In this document: one piece after another, positions 40,903 through 49,666 of the stretch | How positions within the stretch are numbered: position 1 is the first letter of the stretch | Layout of the letters: each line of letters starts with the position of its first letter | Origin: Halostella litorea | GTDB lineage: Archaea > Halobacteriota > Halobacteria > Halobacteriales > Natronoarchaeaceae | NCBI RefSeq assembly: GCF_004785955.1 | Contig: NZ_SJER01000004.1 | Span: 62,001 to 126,000, forward strand | Direction of reading: 5' to 3' | Length of the DNA stretch: 64,000 bases | Program-made: the position numbers and the translations under genes | Notes under the pieces: model-generated | What the model was told of the DNA's origin: nothing | Database searches by the model: none | The model's input: the letters and a program-made list of their open reading frames with translations, nothing else

Positions 40903-43108
40903 CTCACAACGACCGGATGCCGACCGCATCCGCACGCTGCTGGCATCGGAGGGCGACGAGATAAAGGAGAACACCCGGCTGTTCAACGCCGGGCGGTACG
41001 ACGCCGTGAAGGACGTCGGGGAGGACGTCCACGAGCGGAACCGGACCCGGGCGCGGGAGATAAAGGAGGACGCCATCGAGCGCCTCCCGGAGCTCATCCA
41101 TCAAACGCGAAACGCCGTCGAGGCAAACGGCGGGACGGTGTACGTCGCGGACGACGCCGCCGACGCGAACCGGTACATCGCCGAGGTGGCGGAGGCGAAG
41201 GACGCCGGCTCAGTCGTGAAATCGAAGTCGATGACGACCGAGGAGATAGACCTCAACGAGGCCCTCGAGGACGGCGGGCTGGAGGTCTGGGAGACCGACC
41301 TCGGGGAGTTCGTCGTCCAGGTCGCCGAGGAGTCGCCGTCCCACATCGTCGGCCCCTCGCTGCACAAGTCCCGCGAGGAGATAACGGAGTTGTTCGAGCG
41401 GGAGTTCGACCCCGACGAACCGCTCGACTCCGCCCAGAAGCTGACCGCGTTCGCCCGGGAGTTCCTCGGCGAGCGCATCGACGACGCGGAGGTCGGCATC
41501 ACGGGCGCGAACTTCGTCATGGCCGAGAGCGGGTCCATCGCGCTCGTGACCAACGAGGGGAACGCCCGCAAGTGCGCGTCGATCCCCGACACGCACGTCG
41601 CCGTCGCGGGGATCGAGAAGATCATCCCCTCGGTCGCCGAACTGGAGCCGTTCGCGGAGCTCATCTCGCGGTCGGCCACCGGGCAGGAGATCCCCCAGTA
41701 CCTGTCGCTGCTGACGCCGCCGGTCGACACGCCGACGGTCGACTTCGACCGGCCGGACGAGCCCGGCTTCGGGGGCGGAGACGGGGAGCGGGACTTCCAC
41801 CTCGTGCTCATCGACAACGGCCGGCGGGCGATGCGCCAGGACGAAGACCTCCGGGAGACGCTGTACTGCATCCGGTGTGGCGCGTGTGCGAACTCCTGTG
41901 CGAACTTCCAGTCGGTCGGCGGCCACGCCTTCGGCGGCGAGACGTACACGGGCGGCATCGCCACCGGTTGGGAGGCCGGGATCGAGGGCAACGACGTCGC
42001 CGAGGAGTTCAACGACCTCTGTACCGGCTGTTCGCGCTGCGTGAACGCCTGTCCGGTGAAGATCGACATCCCGTGGATCAACACGGTCGTCCGCGACCGC
42101 ATCAACCGCGGGAAGGACCCGGGGTTCGACGACCTGCTCGTCGACGGGCTCGTGCCCGACGAGGAGGAGAGCGGCACGCCGCTGCGCAAGCGGTTCTTCG
42201 GGAACTTCGAGACCGTCGCCAAACTCGGGAGCGCGACGGCCCCCCTCTCCAACGCCGTCGCCTCGACCGGCATCGCCCGGAAGGCGATGGAGTCGGTACT
42301 GGGCGTCGACGCCCGGCGCGACCTGCCGGAGTTCGAGCGCACGACGCTCAAGGACTGGGCCGCGGAGCGCGAGAGCCGCGTCGCGGACCCCGACCGGCGC
42401 GTCGCGCTGTACCCGGACGTGTACACGAACTACGTCCAGACCGAGCGCGGCAAGGCCGCCGTCCGCGTGCTGGAGGCGCTGGGCTGTGAGGTGGTCGTCC
42501 CCGACGTCGGCGGGTCCGGCCGCGCACCGCTGTCGCAGGGGATGATCGCGACGGCCGAGTCGAAGGCCGAGGACGCCGCGGCGTCGCTGCTCCCGTACGT
42601 TGAGGAGGGGTACGACGTGGTCGTCGTCGAGCCGAGCGACCTGGCGATGTTCCGCCGGGAGTACGAGAAGCTGCTCGACGCCGGGACCCAGGAGCGCCTC
42701 GACGAGGGGAGCTACGAGGTGCTGGAGTACGTGTTCGGGCTGCTGGAGAACGGCGCGGACGCCGACGCGCTGCCGGCCGGCGACGGGCACGGCGTCGCGT
42801 ACCACAGCCACTGCCAGCAGCGGACGCTCGGGCTGGAGACGTACACCGAGACGGTGCTCGACCGGCTCGGCTACGACGTGTTGACCTCCGACGTGGAGTG
42901 TTGCGGCATGGCCGGCAGCTTCGGCTACAAGTCGGAGTACTACGAGCTGAGCATGGACGTCGGCGAGACGCTCGCCGAGCAGTTCGAGCCGGAGGCCGAC
43001 GAGCGTACGGTCGTCGCCAGCGGCACCTCCTGCATGGAGCAACTCGACGCGCTCCTGTCGCCGGGGACGCGCCACCCGGTCGAACTCCTCGACCCCGTCC
43101 GCCGCTGA
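40895..43108 (+). CDS. LutB-LutA fusion, L-lactate oxidation, copy 1
   Basis: A 737-residue fusion. Residues ~60-300 are a LUD domain (GITGANFVMAESG). Then come two 4Fe-4S motifs, CIRCGACANSC near 325 and CTGCSRCVNACP near 375, as in LutB. The C-terminal ~250 residues are LutA-like, with YHSHCQQRTLG and ECCGMAGSFG near 668 (CCG domain); the first CCG motif of normal LutA is replaced by GGSGRAPLSQG with no cysteines. It should transfer electrons from L-lactate, producing pyruvate, together with LutC. A paralogue is at 54750. Confidence 0.88.
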   Translation: MSDSQRPDADRIRTLLASEGDEIKENTRLFNAGRYDAVKDVGEDVHERNRTRAREIKEDAIERLPELIHQTRNAVEANGGTVYVADDAADANRYIAEVAEAKDAGSVVKSKSMTTEEIDLNEALEDGGLEVWETDLGEFVVQVAEESPSHIVGPSLHKSREEITELFEREFDPDEPLDSAQKLTAFAREFLGERIDDAEVGITGANFVMAESGSIALVTNEGNARKCASIPDTHVAVAGIEKIIPSVAELEPFAELISRSATGQEIPQYLSLLTPPVDTPTVDFDRPDEPGFGGGDGERDFHLVLIDNGRRAMRQDEDLRETLYCIRCGACANSCANFQSVGGHAFGGETYTGGIATGWEAGIEGNDVAEEFNDLCTGCSRCVNACPVKIDIPWINTVVRDRINRGKDPGFDDLLVDGLVPDEEESGTPLRKRFFGNFETVAKLGSATAPLSNAVASTGIARKAMESVLGVDARRDLPEFERTTLKDWAAERESRVADPDRRVALYPDVYTNYVQTERGKAAVRVLEALGCEVVVPDVGGSGRAPLSQGMIATAESKAEDAAASLLPYVEEGYDVVVVEPSDLAMFRREYEKLLDAGTQERLDEGSYEVLEYVFGLLENGADADALPAGDGHGVAYHSHCQQRTLGLETYTETVLDRLGYDVLTSDVECCGMAGSFGYKSEYYELSMDVGETLAEQFEPEADERTVVASGTSCMEQLDALLSPGTRHPVELLDPVRR

Positions 43109-43204
43109 CGGACGCCGGGCGCTCCTTCCGCCCGCGGACGACGACTGCGACGGCGGCCGGCCGCGTGGGCAAACTGTTTGTACCGGGGCCGCGACAGGCC
43201 GTTC

Positions 43205-44299
43205 ATGCACGATGCAGCAACGGCCACCGTGCGGAGCGTCGACACCAGCCTCTACCGCGTGCCGAACGAGGAGGTGCTGGAGGACGCGACCCAGTCGTTC
43301 GACACGCTGGAGATAGTGGCGCTGACCGCGAGGTCCGACGCCGGCCACGCCGGCCTCGGGTTCACCTACACCATCGGCCGCGGCGGGGCGGCGACGAAGC
43401 GCTTCCTCGACGACGTGCTCGCGCCGCGACTGGAGGGCCAGCCGGTCGCCCCGAAGACCGTGCGGGCGAACCTCCGGGGCGAGACCACGTTCATCGGCCG
43501 CGAGGGGATAAGCGAGTTCGCCGTCGCCGCCGCGGACATCGCGCTGTGGGACCTCCTCGGGAAGACCGCGGGGCTGCCGCTGTGCGAACTGCTCGGCGGC
43601 GCGCGGGAGCCGGTGCGGATGTACGAGACGGACGGCGGCTGGCTGCAGTACGACGCCGACGCGCTGGTCGAGAACGCCGAGGGGATCGCCGACGCCGGGT
43701 TCGCCGGCATGAAGATGAAGGTCGGGTCGTCGCTCGACCGCGACGTCGAGCGCGTCCGGGCCGTCCGGGAGACTCTCCCGGCCGACCTTGACCTGATGCT
43801 GGACGCGAACTGCTCGTACTCGGTGCCGGAGGCCCGCGCGCTGGCCGGGCGACTCGACGACGTGGCGATCACCTGGCTGGAGGAGCCGCTGCCAAAGGGC
43901 GACTACGCGTCGTACGCCGACCTGCGCAGCCGCGTCGACGTGCCGATAGCCACCGGGGAGAACTTCTACAACGAGACGCAGTTCCGGCAGGTTCTCCGGC
44001 GGGACGCCGTCGACTACGTCCAGCCCGACGTCTGCCGCGTCGGCGGGATTACGCCGTGGGTGAACGTCGCCGAGCAGGCGGCCGCGACGGGCGTCCCCGT
44101 GTCGCCCCACTACATCGAACCGCTCCACGCGCACCTCGCGTGTGCCTTCGACAACGTGCCCTACATCGAACACCACTCGACGGTGTTGGACGAACTGCTG
44201 GCCGACCCCGTCCCGGTCGAGGGCGGGGAGATAACGCCCCCGGACCGGCCCGGCCACGGGATGACCTTCGAGGGCGTCGAGACGTACCGGGCCGACTGA
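43205..44299 (+). CDS. Enolase-superfamily sugar-acid dehydratase
   Basis: A 364-residue member of the mandelate racemase group. Visible: the KMKVG Lys motif (~170), metal ligands in MLDANCSYS, WLEEPLP and ATGENFYN, and the SPHYIEPLHAH C-terminal motif with a catalytic-type His. Members dehydrate aldonates such as fuconate, rhamnonate, galactonate or gluconate to 2-keto-3-deoxy acids. Lying between lactate oxidation genes and a dehydrogenase plus FAH-family hydrolase, a 6-deoxyhexonate (fuconate/rhamnonate) is a good candidate. An upstream in-frame ATG nine codons earlier is less likely. Confidence 0.87.
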   Translation: MHDAATATVRSVDTSLYRVPNEEVLEDATQSFDTLEIVALTARSDAGHAGLGFTYTIGRGGAATKRFLDDVLAPRLEGQPVAPKTVRANLRGETTFIGREGISEFAVAAADIALWDLLGKTAGLPLCELLGGAREPVRMYETDGGWLQYDADALVENAEGIADAGFAGMKMKVGSSLDRDVERVRAVRETLPADLDLMLDANCSYSVPEARALAGRLDDVAITWLEEPLPKGDYASYADLRSRVDVPIATGENFYNETQFRQVLRRDAVDYVQPDVCRVGGITPWVNVAEQAAATGVPVSPHYIEPLHAHLACAFDNVPYIEHHSTVLDELLADPVPVEGGEITPPDRPGHGMTFEGVETYRAD

Positions 44300-44338
44300 C
44301 GGCCGCCTGCTTCGGTTGCTCGTCCGTCGGAACCGCTC

Positions 44339-44355
44339 GTCCATCGATGGTGGAC
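44339..44355. promoter_or_regulatory. IclR-type operator, site 5 (perfect)
   Basis: GTCCA-TCGATGG-TGGAC, perfect 5-bp arms and 7-base centre, 40 bases after the stop of the dehydratase gene. It is in a convergent region where no annotated promoter is expected. Confidence 0.55.
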
Positions 44356-44507
44356 AGTGCGTGTGAAGAAACGTTAGGAACCACTCCGTGAGAAATTACA
44401 GTATTAGGATTGTAAACCGAACGCCGTTTCGTCGGTTATACATAAAAGATAGATACATATAGAGCACCCGTGAGGCCGCGAACGGTGGCTTCCGCGGAAC
44501 AGCACTC

Positions 44508-44524
44508 GTTCAGTATCGTTGGAC
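44508..44524. promoter_or_regulatory. IclR-type operator, site 6
   Basis: GTTCA-GTATCGT-TGGAC, one mismatched arm pair; its reverse complement begins GTCCAACGAT like sites 1-3. It lies 37 bases before the 3' end of the minus-strand dehydrogenase. A/T-rich TATA-like DNA (44437-44465) lies on its left. Confidence 0.55.
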
Positions 44525-44560
44525 ACGCTTTCGGACCCGGCGAGCGTGGGCGACGGTCCG

Positions 44561-45589
44561 TCAGTCGAACGAGAACACCGGTTTACACGTCTCGGAGGCG
44601 AGGAACGCCTCGAACGCCGCCGTCGGTTCGTCGGCGTCGAACGACCGGTCGGCCATCGCGGTCGGGTCTATCGACCCGTTGTCCATCAGCCGTATCGCCT
44701 GCTCGAAGTTCCGCCAGCGGGACCCGTACGACGTCTCGACCCGGATCTCGCCGCGCACGACCGGCGTCACGTACATCTCGCTGGGTTCCCCGGGGAGGCC
44801 GACGACGACCACTTCGCCGCCCTTCCGGACGTGCTCGACGGCCTCCTCCAGGCCGGTGTGGTGGCCGGTCGTGTCGAAGACGACGTCGAACCCGCGGCCG
44901 TCGGTGAACGCGTCCATCCGGTCCCCGGCACCCTCCGCGGCAGCGTTGACGGTCGGGAGCCCCAGGTCCTCGACGAGCGGGAGCCGGTACGCCGTGTCCC
45001 GCCCGACGCCCGAGACCAGCACGTTCGCGCCCAGCGAGTCCGCGACCATCGCCACGAGCACGCCGATCGGTCCCGGCCCCTCGACGAGGACGTCGTCGCC
45101 GGGCGTGACGGAGGACTGCGTGAGCACCGCCCGCGTCGCGACGCTCGTCGGCTCCGTGAGCGCCGCCGCCCGCAGGGGGACGGAGTCGGGCACCCGGTGG
45201 ACGAACTCCTCGTCGACCGTCGTGTACTCCGCGTACGCCCCGTCCCGGTGCATCCCGGTGATCGAGAAGTCGGCGCACACGTTCGGCTGCCCGTTCCGGC
45301 ACTGGAAGCAGTCGCCGCAGTCGTGGACCGGTTCCTCGACCACGTGGTCGCCGACCGAGAACCGGGAGACGCCGTCGCCAACCGCGGCGACCGTCCCGGC
45401 GTACTCGTGGCCCATGATCCGGGGGATGGCGATCCACTCGTACCCGCCCTCGTAGCCGTAGGCGTGGGCGTCGCTCCCGCAGAGGCCGGCACTGTGGACG
45501 TCGATGAGCACCTCGGTTTCGCCCGGCTCCGGCGTCTCGCGTCGCTGTACCTCGACCTCCTTCGGTCCCGTCTGTACGATCGCCTTCAT
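44561..45589 (-). CDS. Zinc-dependent medium-chain dehydrogenase, sugar-acid type
   Basis: A 342-residue MDR dehydrogenase. Catalytic zinc ligands in [11 protein letters not shown] and GHEYAG, structural zinc cysteines in [15 protein letters not shown], nucleotide motif EGPGPIGVL (about 170-178). Related enzymes oxidise idonate, threonine, galactitol or 2-keto-3-deoxy acids. Convergent with the enolase-superfamily dehydratase, divergent from the FAH-family gene. It could be the 2-keto-3-deoxy-fuconate/rhamnonate 4-dehydrogenase needed before a diketo-hydrolase. ATG 45589 is preferred to GTG 45595. Confidence 0.87.
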   Translation of the reverse strand: MKAIVQTGPKEVEVQRRETPEPGETEVLIDVHSAGLCGSDAHAYGYEGGYEWIAIPRIMGHEYAGTVAAVGDGVSRFSVGDHVVEEPVHDCGDCFQCRNGQPNVCADFSITGMHRDGAYAEYTTVDEEFVHRVPDSVPLRAAALTEPTSVATRAVLTQSSVTPGDDVLVEGPGPIGVLVAMVADSLGANVLVSGVGRDTAYRLPLVEDLGLPTVNAAAEGAGDRMDAFTDGRGFDVVFDTTGHHTGLEEAVEHVRKGGEVVVVGLPGEPSEMYVTPVVRGEIRVETSYGSRWRNFEQAIRLMDNGSIDPTAMADRSFDADEPTAAFEAFLASETCKPVFSFD

Positions 45590-45711
45590 GGTCACTGGTC
45601 TCGTCCGTCCCCCGGTTCGGGACCCGGTGCCATGAAGCTACTGCCGGCCGCCGCGGGCGCGACCACCGGGGCATCAGAATGTTTTTCACGGTTGGGAGTG
45701 ACACCGCACGT

Positions 45712-46443
45712 ATGCGAAAAGTCCGATTCGAAGACCCCGCGGGGAGCGTTCGCAACGGCACCTGGACCGACGACGGGATCGAGTTCGGCGGGCGGACGTA
45801 CGACCCGGAGGAGGTCGACGTGTTGCCCCCGACCGAGCCGAGCAAGATCGTCTGTGTCGGCCTCAACTACGCCGACCACGCCGAGGAGGAGGGCATGGAA
45901 CTGCCCGACCGGCCGCTGCTGTTCCTGAAGCCGCCGAACACGGTGTCCGGCCACGGGGACACGATCCCGCTCCCAGAGGGCAAGGAGACCGTCGAGTGGG
46001 AGGCCGAACTGGGCGTCGTGATCGGCGAGCAGTGCCGGAACGTCCCCGAGAGCGAGGCGATGGACGTCGTCGAGGGGTTCACCTGCCTCAACGACGTGTC
46101 GAACCGCGACGACCAGCGCGTCGAGCAGAACTGGGTCCGCGGGAAGGCGTTCGACAACGCCGCCCCGGTCGGCCCGGTCGTGGCGACGCCCGACGAGGTG
46201 CCCGACGACGCCGGCATCGAACTGCGCGTCAACGGCGAGGTCCAGCAGGACTCCGGGCGCGACCAGTTCATCTTCGGCGTCGAGGAACTGATCGCCGAGA
46301 TCACGACGTACATGACCCTGGAAGCGGGCGACGTGATCTCCACCGGGACGCCGGCGGGCGTCGGCCCGCTCTCCGACGGCGACGTCGTCGAGGTCGAGGT
46401 CGAGGGCGTCGGCACCCTCGAAAACGAGTTCGTCCGCCGATGA
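45712..46443 (+). CDS. FAH-family hydrolase, candidate 2,4-diketo-3-deoxy-acid hydrolase
   Basis: A 243-residue fumarylacetoacetate-hydrolase-family protein. Typical segments: [28 protein letters not shown] with metal ligand Glu, [13 protein letters not shown], and [11 protein letters not shown] near the end. This subgroup hydrolyses C-C bonds of diketo acids or decarboxylates oxaloacetate. With an aldonate dehydratase, a dehydrogenase and lactate oxidation genes close by, hydrolysis of 2,4-diketo-3-deoxy-fuconate or -rhamnonate to pyruvate and L-lactate is a plausible role. It overlaps the next gene by ATGA. Confidence 0.86.
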   Translation: MRKVRFEDPAGSVRNGTWTDDGIEFGGRTYDPEEVDVLPPTEPSKIVCVGLNYADHAEEEGMELPDRPLLFLKPPNTVSGHGDTIPLPEGKETVEWEAELGVVIGEQCRNVPESEAMDVVEGFTCLNDVSNRDDQRVEQNWVRGKAFDNAAPVGPVVATPDEVPDDAGIELRVNGEVQQDSGRDQFIFGVEELIAEITTYMTLEAGDVISTGTPAGVGPLSDGDVVEVEVEGVGTLENEFVRR

Positions 46444-47537
46444 CGTATCGCGCGGGCATCATCGGCACCGGCGGGATCGCCGGCATGGGCATCCTCGGCA
46501 TGCACGACGAGGAGGCCATCGGGAAGGAGAAGATCCGCGCCAGCCACGCCGGCGGCTACGACGAGGCCGAGGGCGTCGAACTCGTCGCCGTCGCCGACGT
46601 CGACGAGGAGAAACTCGACACGTTCGGCGAGGCCTGGGACATCCCGCCCGAAGGCCGGTACGTCGGCCACGAGGCGATGCTGGAGGCGGAGGACCTGGAT
46701 GTCGTCTCGGTGTGTACGCCGTCGTTCCTGCACCGCGACCACGTGGTCGACACGGTGCGGGCCGCGGCCGACCCGGACGTGGTCTGGTGCGAGAAGCCGA
46801 TCGCCTCCTCGGTGACCGACGCCGAGGAGATGATCGACGCCTGTGACGACGCCGACGCGGAACTGCTGGTGAACCACTCGTTCCGCTTTACCGACAAGCT
46901 CCGCCGGCTCCACGACCTGATGCAGGAGGAGGACCTGCTGGGCGAGGTCCACTCGGTGTCGAGCCAGTTCCGGATGGAACTGCTCCGGAACTCGACGCAT
47001 CTGCTCGACACGCTCGTCTACCTGCTGGACGCCCGCGCGGACCGGGTGTCCGGCTACATCTCCGGGGAGAACGAGGCGGTCGACTCGCTCGACGCCGACC
47101 GGGACGTCGACGACGCCGCCGGCGGCGGCTACGCCCTCATGGACGACGGGACGTTCGCGACGATAGACTGTACCATCCCGCGGGACGACTCGTCGATGAC
47201 GCTCTCGTTCGTCGGGAGCGAGGGGAAACTGTACATGAACAACGACGACGGCGAGTGGCGCTACTGGTCGCTGGAGGACGGCGAGCACGTCGAGGAGCCG
47301 CTGCCCGGCATCGAGGGCGCGTGGACCTGGGACGACGACTACGAGTCGGCGTTCGCCAACGCGGCCGACCACGTCGTCGAACTCCTCGACGGCGATGCGA
47401 CGAACCGCTCGCCCGGACGGGAGGCCGCCCGATCGCTGGAGATCATCGCCGGGTTCTACATCTCCCACTACACGGGCGGCGACGTGTCGGTCCCGCTGGA
47501 CCGGCCGCTCCGCGACGTGACGATCACCTCCTGGTAG
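46440..47537 (+). CDS. Gfo/Idh/MocA-family sugar dehydrogenase
   Basis: A 365-residue oxidoreductase with a Rossmann start [12 protein letters not shown], the WCEKPIASS motif with catalytic Lys (about 117-125), and [13 protein letters not shown] where the active-site His follows. It is translationally coupled to the FAH-family gene (ATGA). Likely oxidises a sugar or inositol-type substrate with NAD(P), perhaps the first step of the diketo-hydrolase route. An ordinary length; the substrate is unknown. Confidence 0.87.
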   Translation: MTYRAGIIGTGGIAGMGILGMHDEEAIGKEKIRASHAGGYDEAEGVELVAVADVDEEKLDTFGEAWDIPPEGRYVGHEAMLEAEDLDVVSVCTPSFLHRDHVVDTVRAAADPDVVWCEKPIASSVTDAEEMIDACDDADAELLVNHSFRFTDKLRRLHDLMQEEDLLGEVHSVSSQFRMELLRNSTHLLDTLVYLLDARADRVSGYISGENEAVDSLDADRDVDDAAGGGYALMDDGTFATIDCTIPRDDSSMTLSFVGSEGKLYMNNDDGEWRYWSLEDGEHVEEPLPGIEGAWTWDDDYESAFANAADHVVELLDGDATNRSPGREAARSLEIIAGFYISHYTGGDVSVPLDRPLRDVTITSW

Positions 47538-47548
47538 GTCGGGGAAAT

Positions 47549-47562
47549 CCGCAGTCCTGCGG
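47549..47562. terminator. Hairpin after the Gfo-family gene
   Basis: CCGCAG-TC-CTGCGG, perfect 6-bp arms, 12 bases past the stop codon. No poly-T run follows, so termination function is uncertain. Confidence 0.3.
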
Positions 47563-47666
47563 TCTTCGGGGAAGTGATTTCGCTGTTCTCGCTCGGTCTC
47601 GACTGTCGCCGATGAGCCTCAACCGCCTCGAAACGGTGTCTGACCGAGCGCCGCCCGCGACCGTCG

Positions 47667-49349
47667 CTACTCCGTCGTGATACGGCCCTCGACCTCGGGC
47701 GAGATGGTCCCCTCGGCCTCGACCGAGTTCGCGACGATGACCGACAGCAGTTCACCCTCGTTGGCGTCGATGATCCGGGTCGCGTCCTGCAGCATGGTGT
47801 ACCCGTCGCCGCCCGTCGCGGTGAAGTTGTTCGTCGCCATGGTGTAGGTCGCCTCGGGGTCGAGCGCTTCGCCGCCGACCTGCGCCTCGACGATGCGGTC
47901 GCCCTGGTCCGCCTCGGGGTCGTACGTGTAGCTCATCCCGCTGATCTGGAGGAACCCGCCGCCGCTCATCGAGCCCAGTTCGAGGACCTCCAGCAGCGTC
48001 TCGCCCGACACCTCGACGGTGACGAGGTTGTTCCCGAACGGGAGGAGGCTGTACACCAGCCGCTTCGTGACGTCGCCCTCGGGGTACCGCGTGTCGGTCC
48101 GGATGCCGCCGCCGTTCTGGATCGCGACGTCCGTGTCGCCGCGGGCGCGGAGCGCGTCGGTGATGTAGTTCCCGATGTTGGCCTCCTCCTCGCGGACGAC
48201 CGACTCCCGCGCGTCGAGCGGGACGGTCGTCTCCCCGATCACGGTGTCCAACTGCTCGCTGAGCTGTTCCTCGTACCCCTGTGCGACCTCCTGGACCTCC
48301 GGGTGCGGTTCGACGTCGCCGCTCTCGACCGCTGAGGCGGTCTCGTGTGCCGTCAGGCTGTGGTCGGTCCGCTCGCCGTCCTCGACGGTGAGGGTGAGTT
48401 CGCCGACGTACTCGTACTCGTCGCCGACGAACGAAAGCACCGTGTCGTTGACGACCTCGGCCTCCTCGGAGAACGTCGCTGCGTGGTCGCCGACGATGGC
48501 GTCGATCCCGTCGACGTTCTCCGCCAGTTCCCGCGCGTTCTCGGCGGCCACGTGGGACATGACGACGACGAGGTCGGCCCCGTCGTCCTGCATGTCGCTC
48601 ACCGTCTCCGACACCGGGTCGTCGAGGCCCGGAACCTCGGTGGTCTCGCCCATCGACGTGATCGTCGGGGCCGCGACGTTGATGATCCCCGTGAGCCCGA
48701 CGGTCACGCCGCCGAGTTCGACGAGTTCGTACCGGCTCGCGCCCTGCTCCGCGCCGAACACATCGCCCGCCTCCGTGTCCCGGACGTTCGCGCTGACCCA
48801 CTGGAACTCGCTGTCCGCGATGCGGTCGCGCGTGACGTCAGGCCCCATGTCGAAGTCGTGGTTCCCGAACGTGTCGAACGCCAGGCCGCCCGCGTTGAAC
48901 GCGTCGGTGATGTGCTTCCCGTCGAACTGGGCCGACAGGACGGACGAGGCCAGGTCGTCGCCGCTTCCAACTTTGATGGAGTTTTCCGCGCCGTCGGCGA
49001 TCTGATTCATGAGCTGGAAGTACGTCGCCACGTTGACCTGGCCCTCCAGGTCGCCGTAGCTCCCGTGGACGTGCGTGTCGTGAACGATGGTCACCTCGCC
49101 GGAGACGGAGGGCTCCGACGTCGTCTCCTCCTCGGTCATCTCCGTCTCGGTGGAGTCGTCGGTGTCGTCGCCGCTCGGCTCAGTCGTCTCCTCTTCGTCG
49201 CCGTCCGACGAGTTACAGCCCGCGACCCCGGCGACGCCCACCGCCGCGGTGGTCGCGATGAACTTCCGCCGGTCGATACTGGGCGACCTCCCGGAGTCGT
49301 CGACGTCCTCGGTCCGCCCGTTTTCGTCGTTCGCACCACTATCTGACAT
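47667..49349 (-). CDS. 5'-nucleotidase/2',3'-cyclic phosphodiesterase lipoprotein
   Basis: A 560-residue surface enzyme of the UshA type. Signal region: DRRKFIATTAA (Tat-like) and lipobox ending VAGC near residue 45, followed by an acidic Thr-rich linker. The metallophosphatase domain shows IVHDTHVHG, GSGDDL, TFGNHDFD and VVVMSHVA; the C-terminal 5'-nucleotidase domain shows NIGNYITDALR, QNGGGIR and TNNF.ATGGDGY. The first metal motif is HDTHVHG rather than the usual DxHG. It probably releases phosphate from extracellular nucleotides. A palindrome lies between its TATA box and start. Confidence 0.9.
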   Translation of the reverse strand: MSDSGANDENGRTEDVDDSGRSPSIDRRKFIATTAAVGVAGVAGCNSSDGDEEETTEPSGDDTDDSTETEMTEEETTSEPSVSGEVTIVHDTHVHGSYGDLEGQVNVATYFQLMNQIADGAENSIKVGSGDDLASSVLSAQFDGKHITDAFNAGGLAFDTFGNHDFDMGPDVTRDRIADSEFQWVSANVRDTEAGDVFGAEQGASRYELVELGGVTVGLTGIINVAAPTITSMGETTEVPGLDDPVSETVSDMQDDGADLVVVMSHVAAENARELAENVDGIDAIVGDHAATFSEEAEVVNDTVLSFVGDEYEYVGELTLTVEDGERTDHSLTAHETASAVESGDVEPHPEVQEVAQGYEEQLSEQLDTVIGETTVPLDARESVVREEEANIGNYITDALRARGDTDVAIQNGGGIRTDTRYPEGDVTKRLVYSLLPFGNNLVTVEVSGETLLEVLELGSMSGGGFLQISGMSYTYDPEADQGDRIVEAQVGGEALDPEATYTMATNNFTATGGDGYTMLQDATRIIDANEGELLSVIVANSVEAEGTISPEVEGRITTE

Positions 49350-49666
49350 GCGAAAACCTATTCGAACATAGGTAATAAAGTCTCGCCTGCAATTCCCGGA
49401 AGAACGTTTAAAAATATGTGCGAACGATCGGAATACGTCCCGATGCCGGATTCGCTTCAGGTGCTCAGTTCGATGTTTAAAACACGATTCCTACGGGAGG
49501 GAGACGACTCGAGGACGGTCGATCGGCCGGACGCCAGCGGCCAGCGACCGCCGCTCTGCTTAAAAGTAAACTCCCAAGAGTTTATTCCGTCGGCGGGGAA
49601 GCCCCCGAACCTGCACTCGAACGGCGACCGGGAACTTATCCCGGATCCGACCGTAAGAGGGCACGA
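49350..49666. other. 317-base divergent intergenic region
   Basis: Between the 5'-nucleotidase and the DyP-like gene. Besides the palindrome at 49356 it has A/T-rich GTTTAAAA copies near 49407 and 49474 and CTTAAAAGTAAACTCC near 49559. None is at a textbook distance from the DyP-like start. No gene seen. Confidence 0.45.
49356..49373. promoter_or_regulatory. Operator-like palindrome before the 5'-nucleotidase
   Basis: ACCTAT-TCGAAC-ATAGGT, perfect 6-bp arms, lying 7-24 bases upstream of the minus-strand ATG and touching the TATA-like CTTTATTACC (49371-49380). The position fits a repressor site. Confidence 0.5.

Noticed and set aside
41210-44344. 1044-codon minus-strand open frame opposite lutBA and the dehydratase
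   Set aside because: Protein is Arg/Val/Leu-rich with no domains, whereas the plus strand has clear iron-sulfur and enolase motifs.
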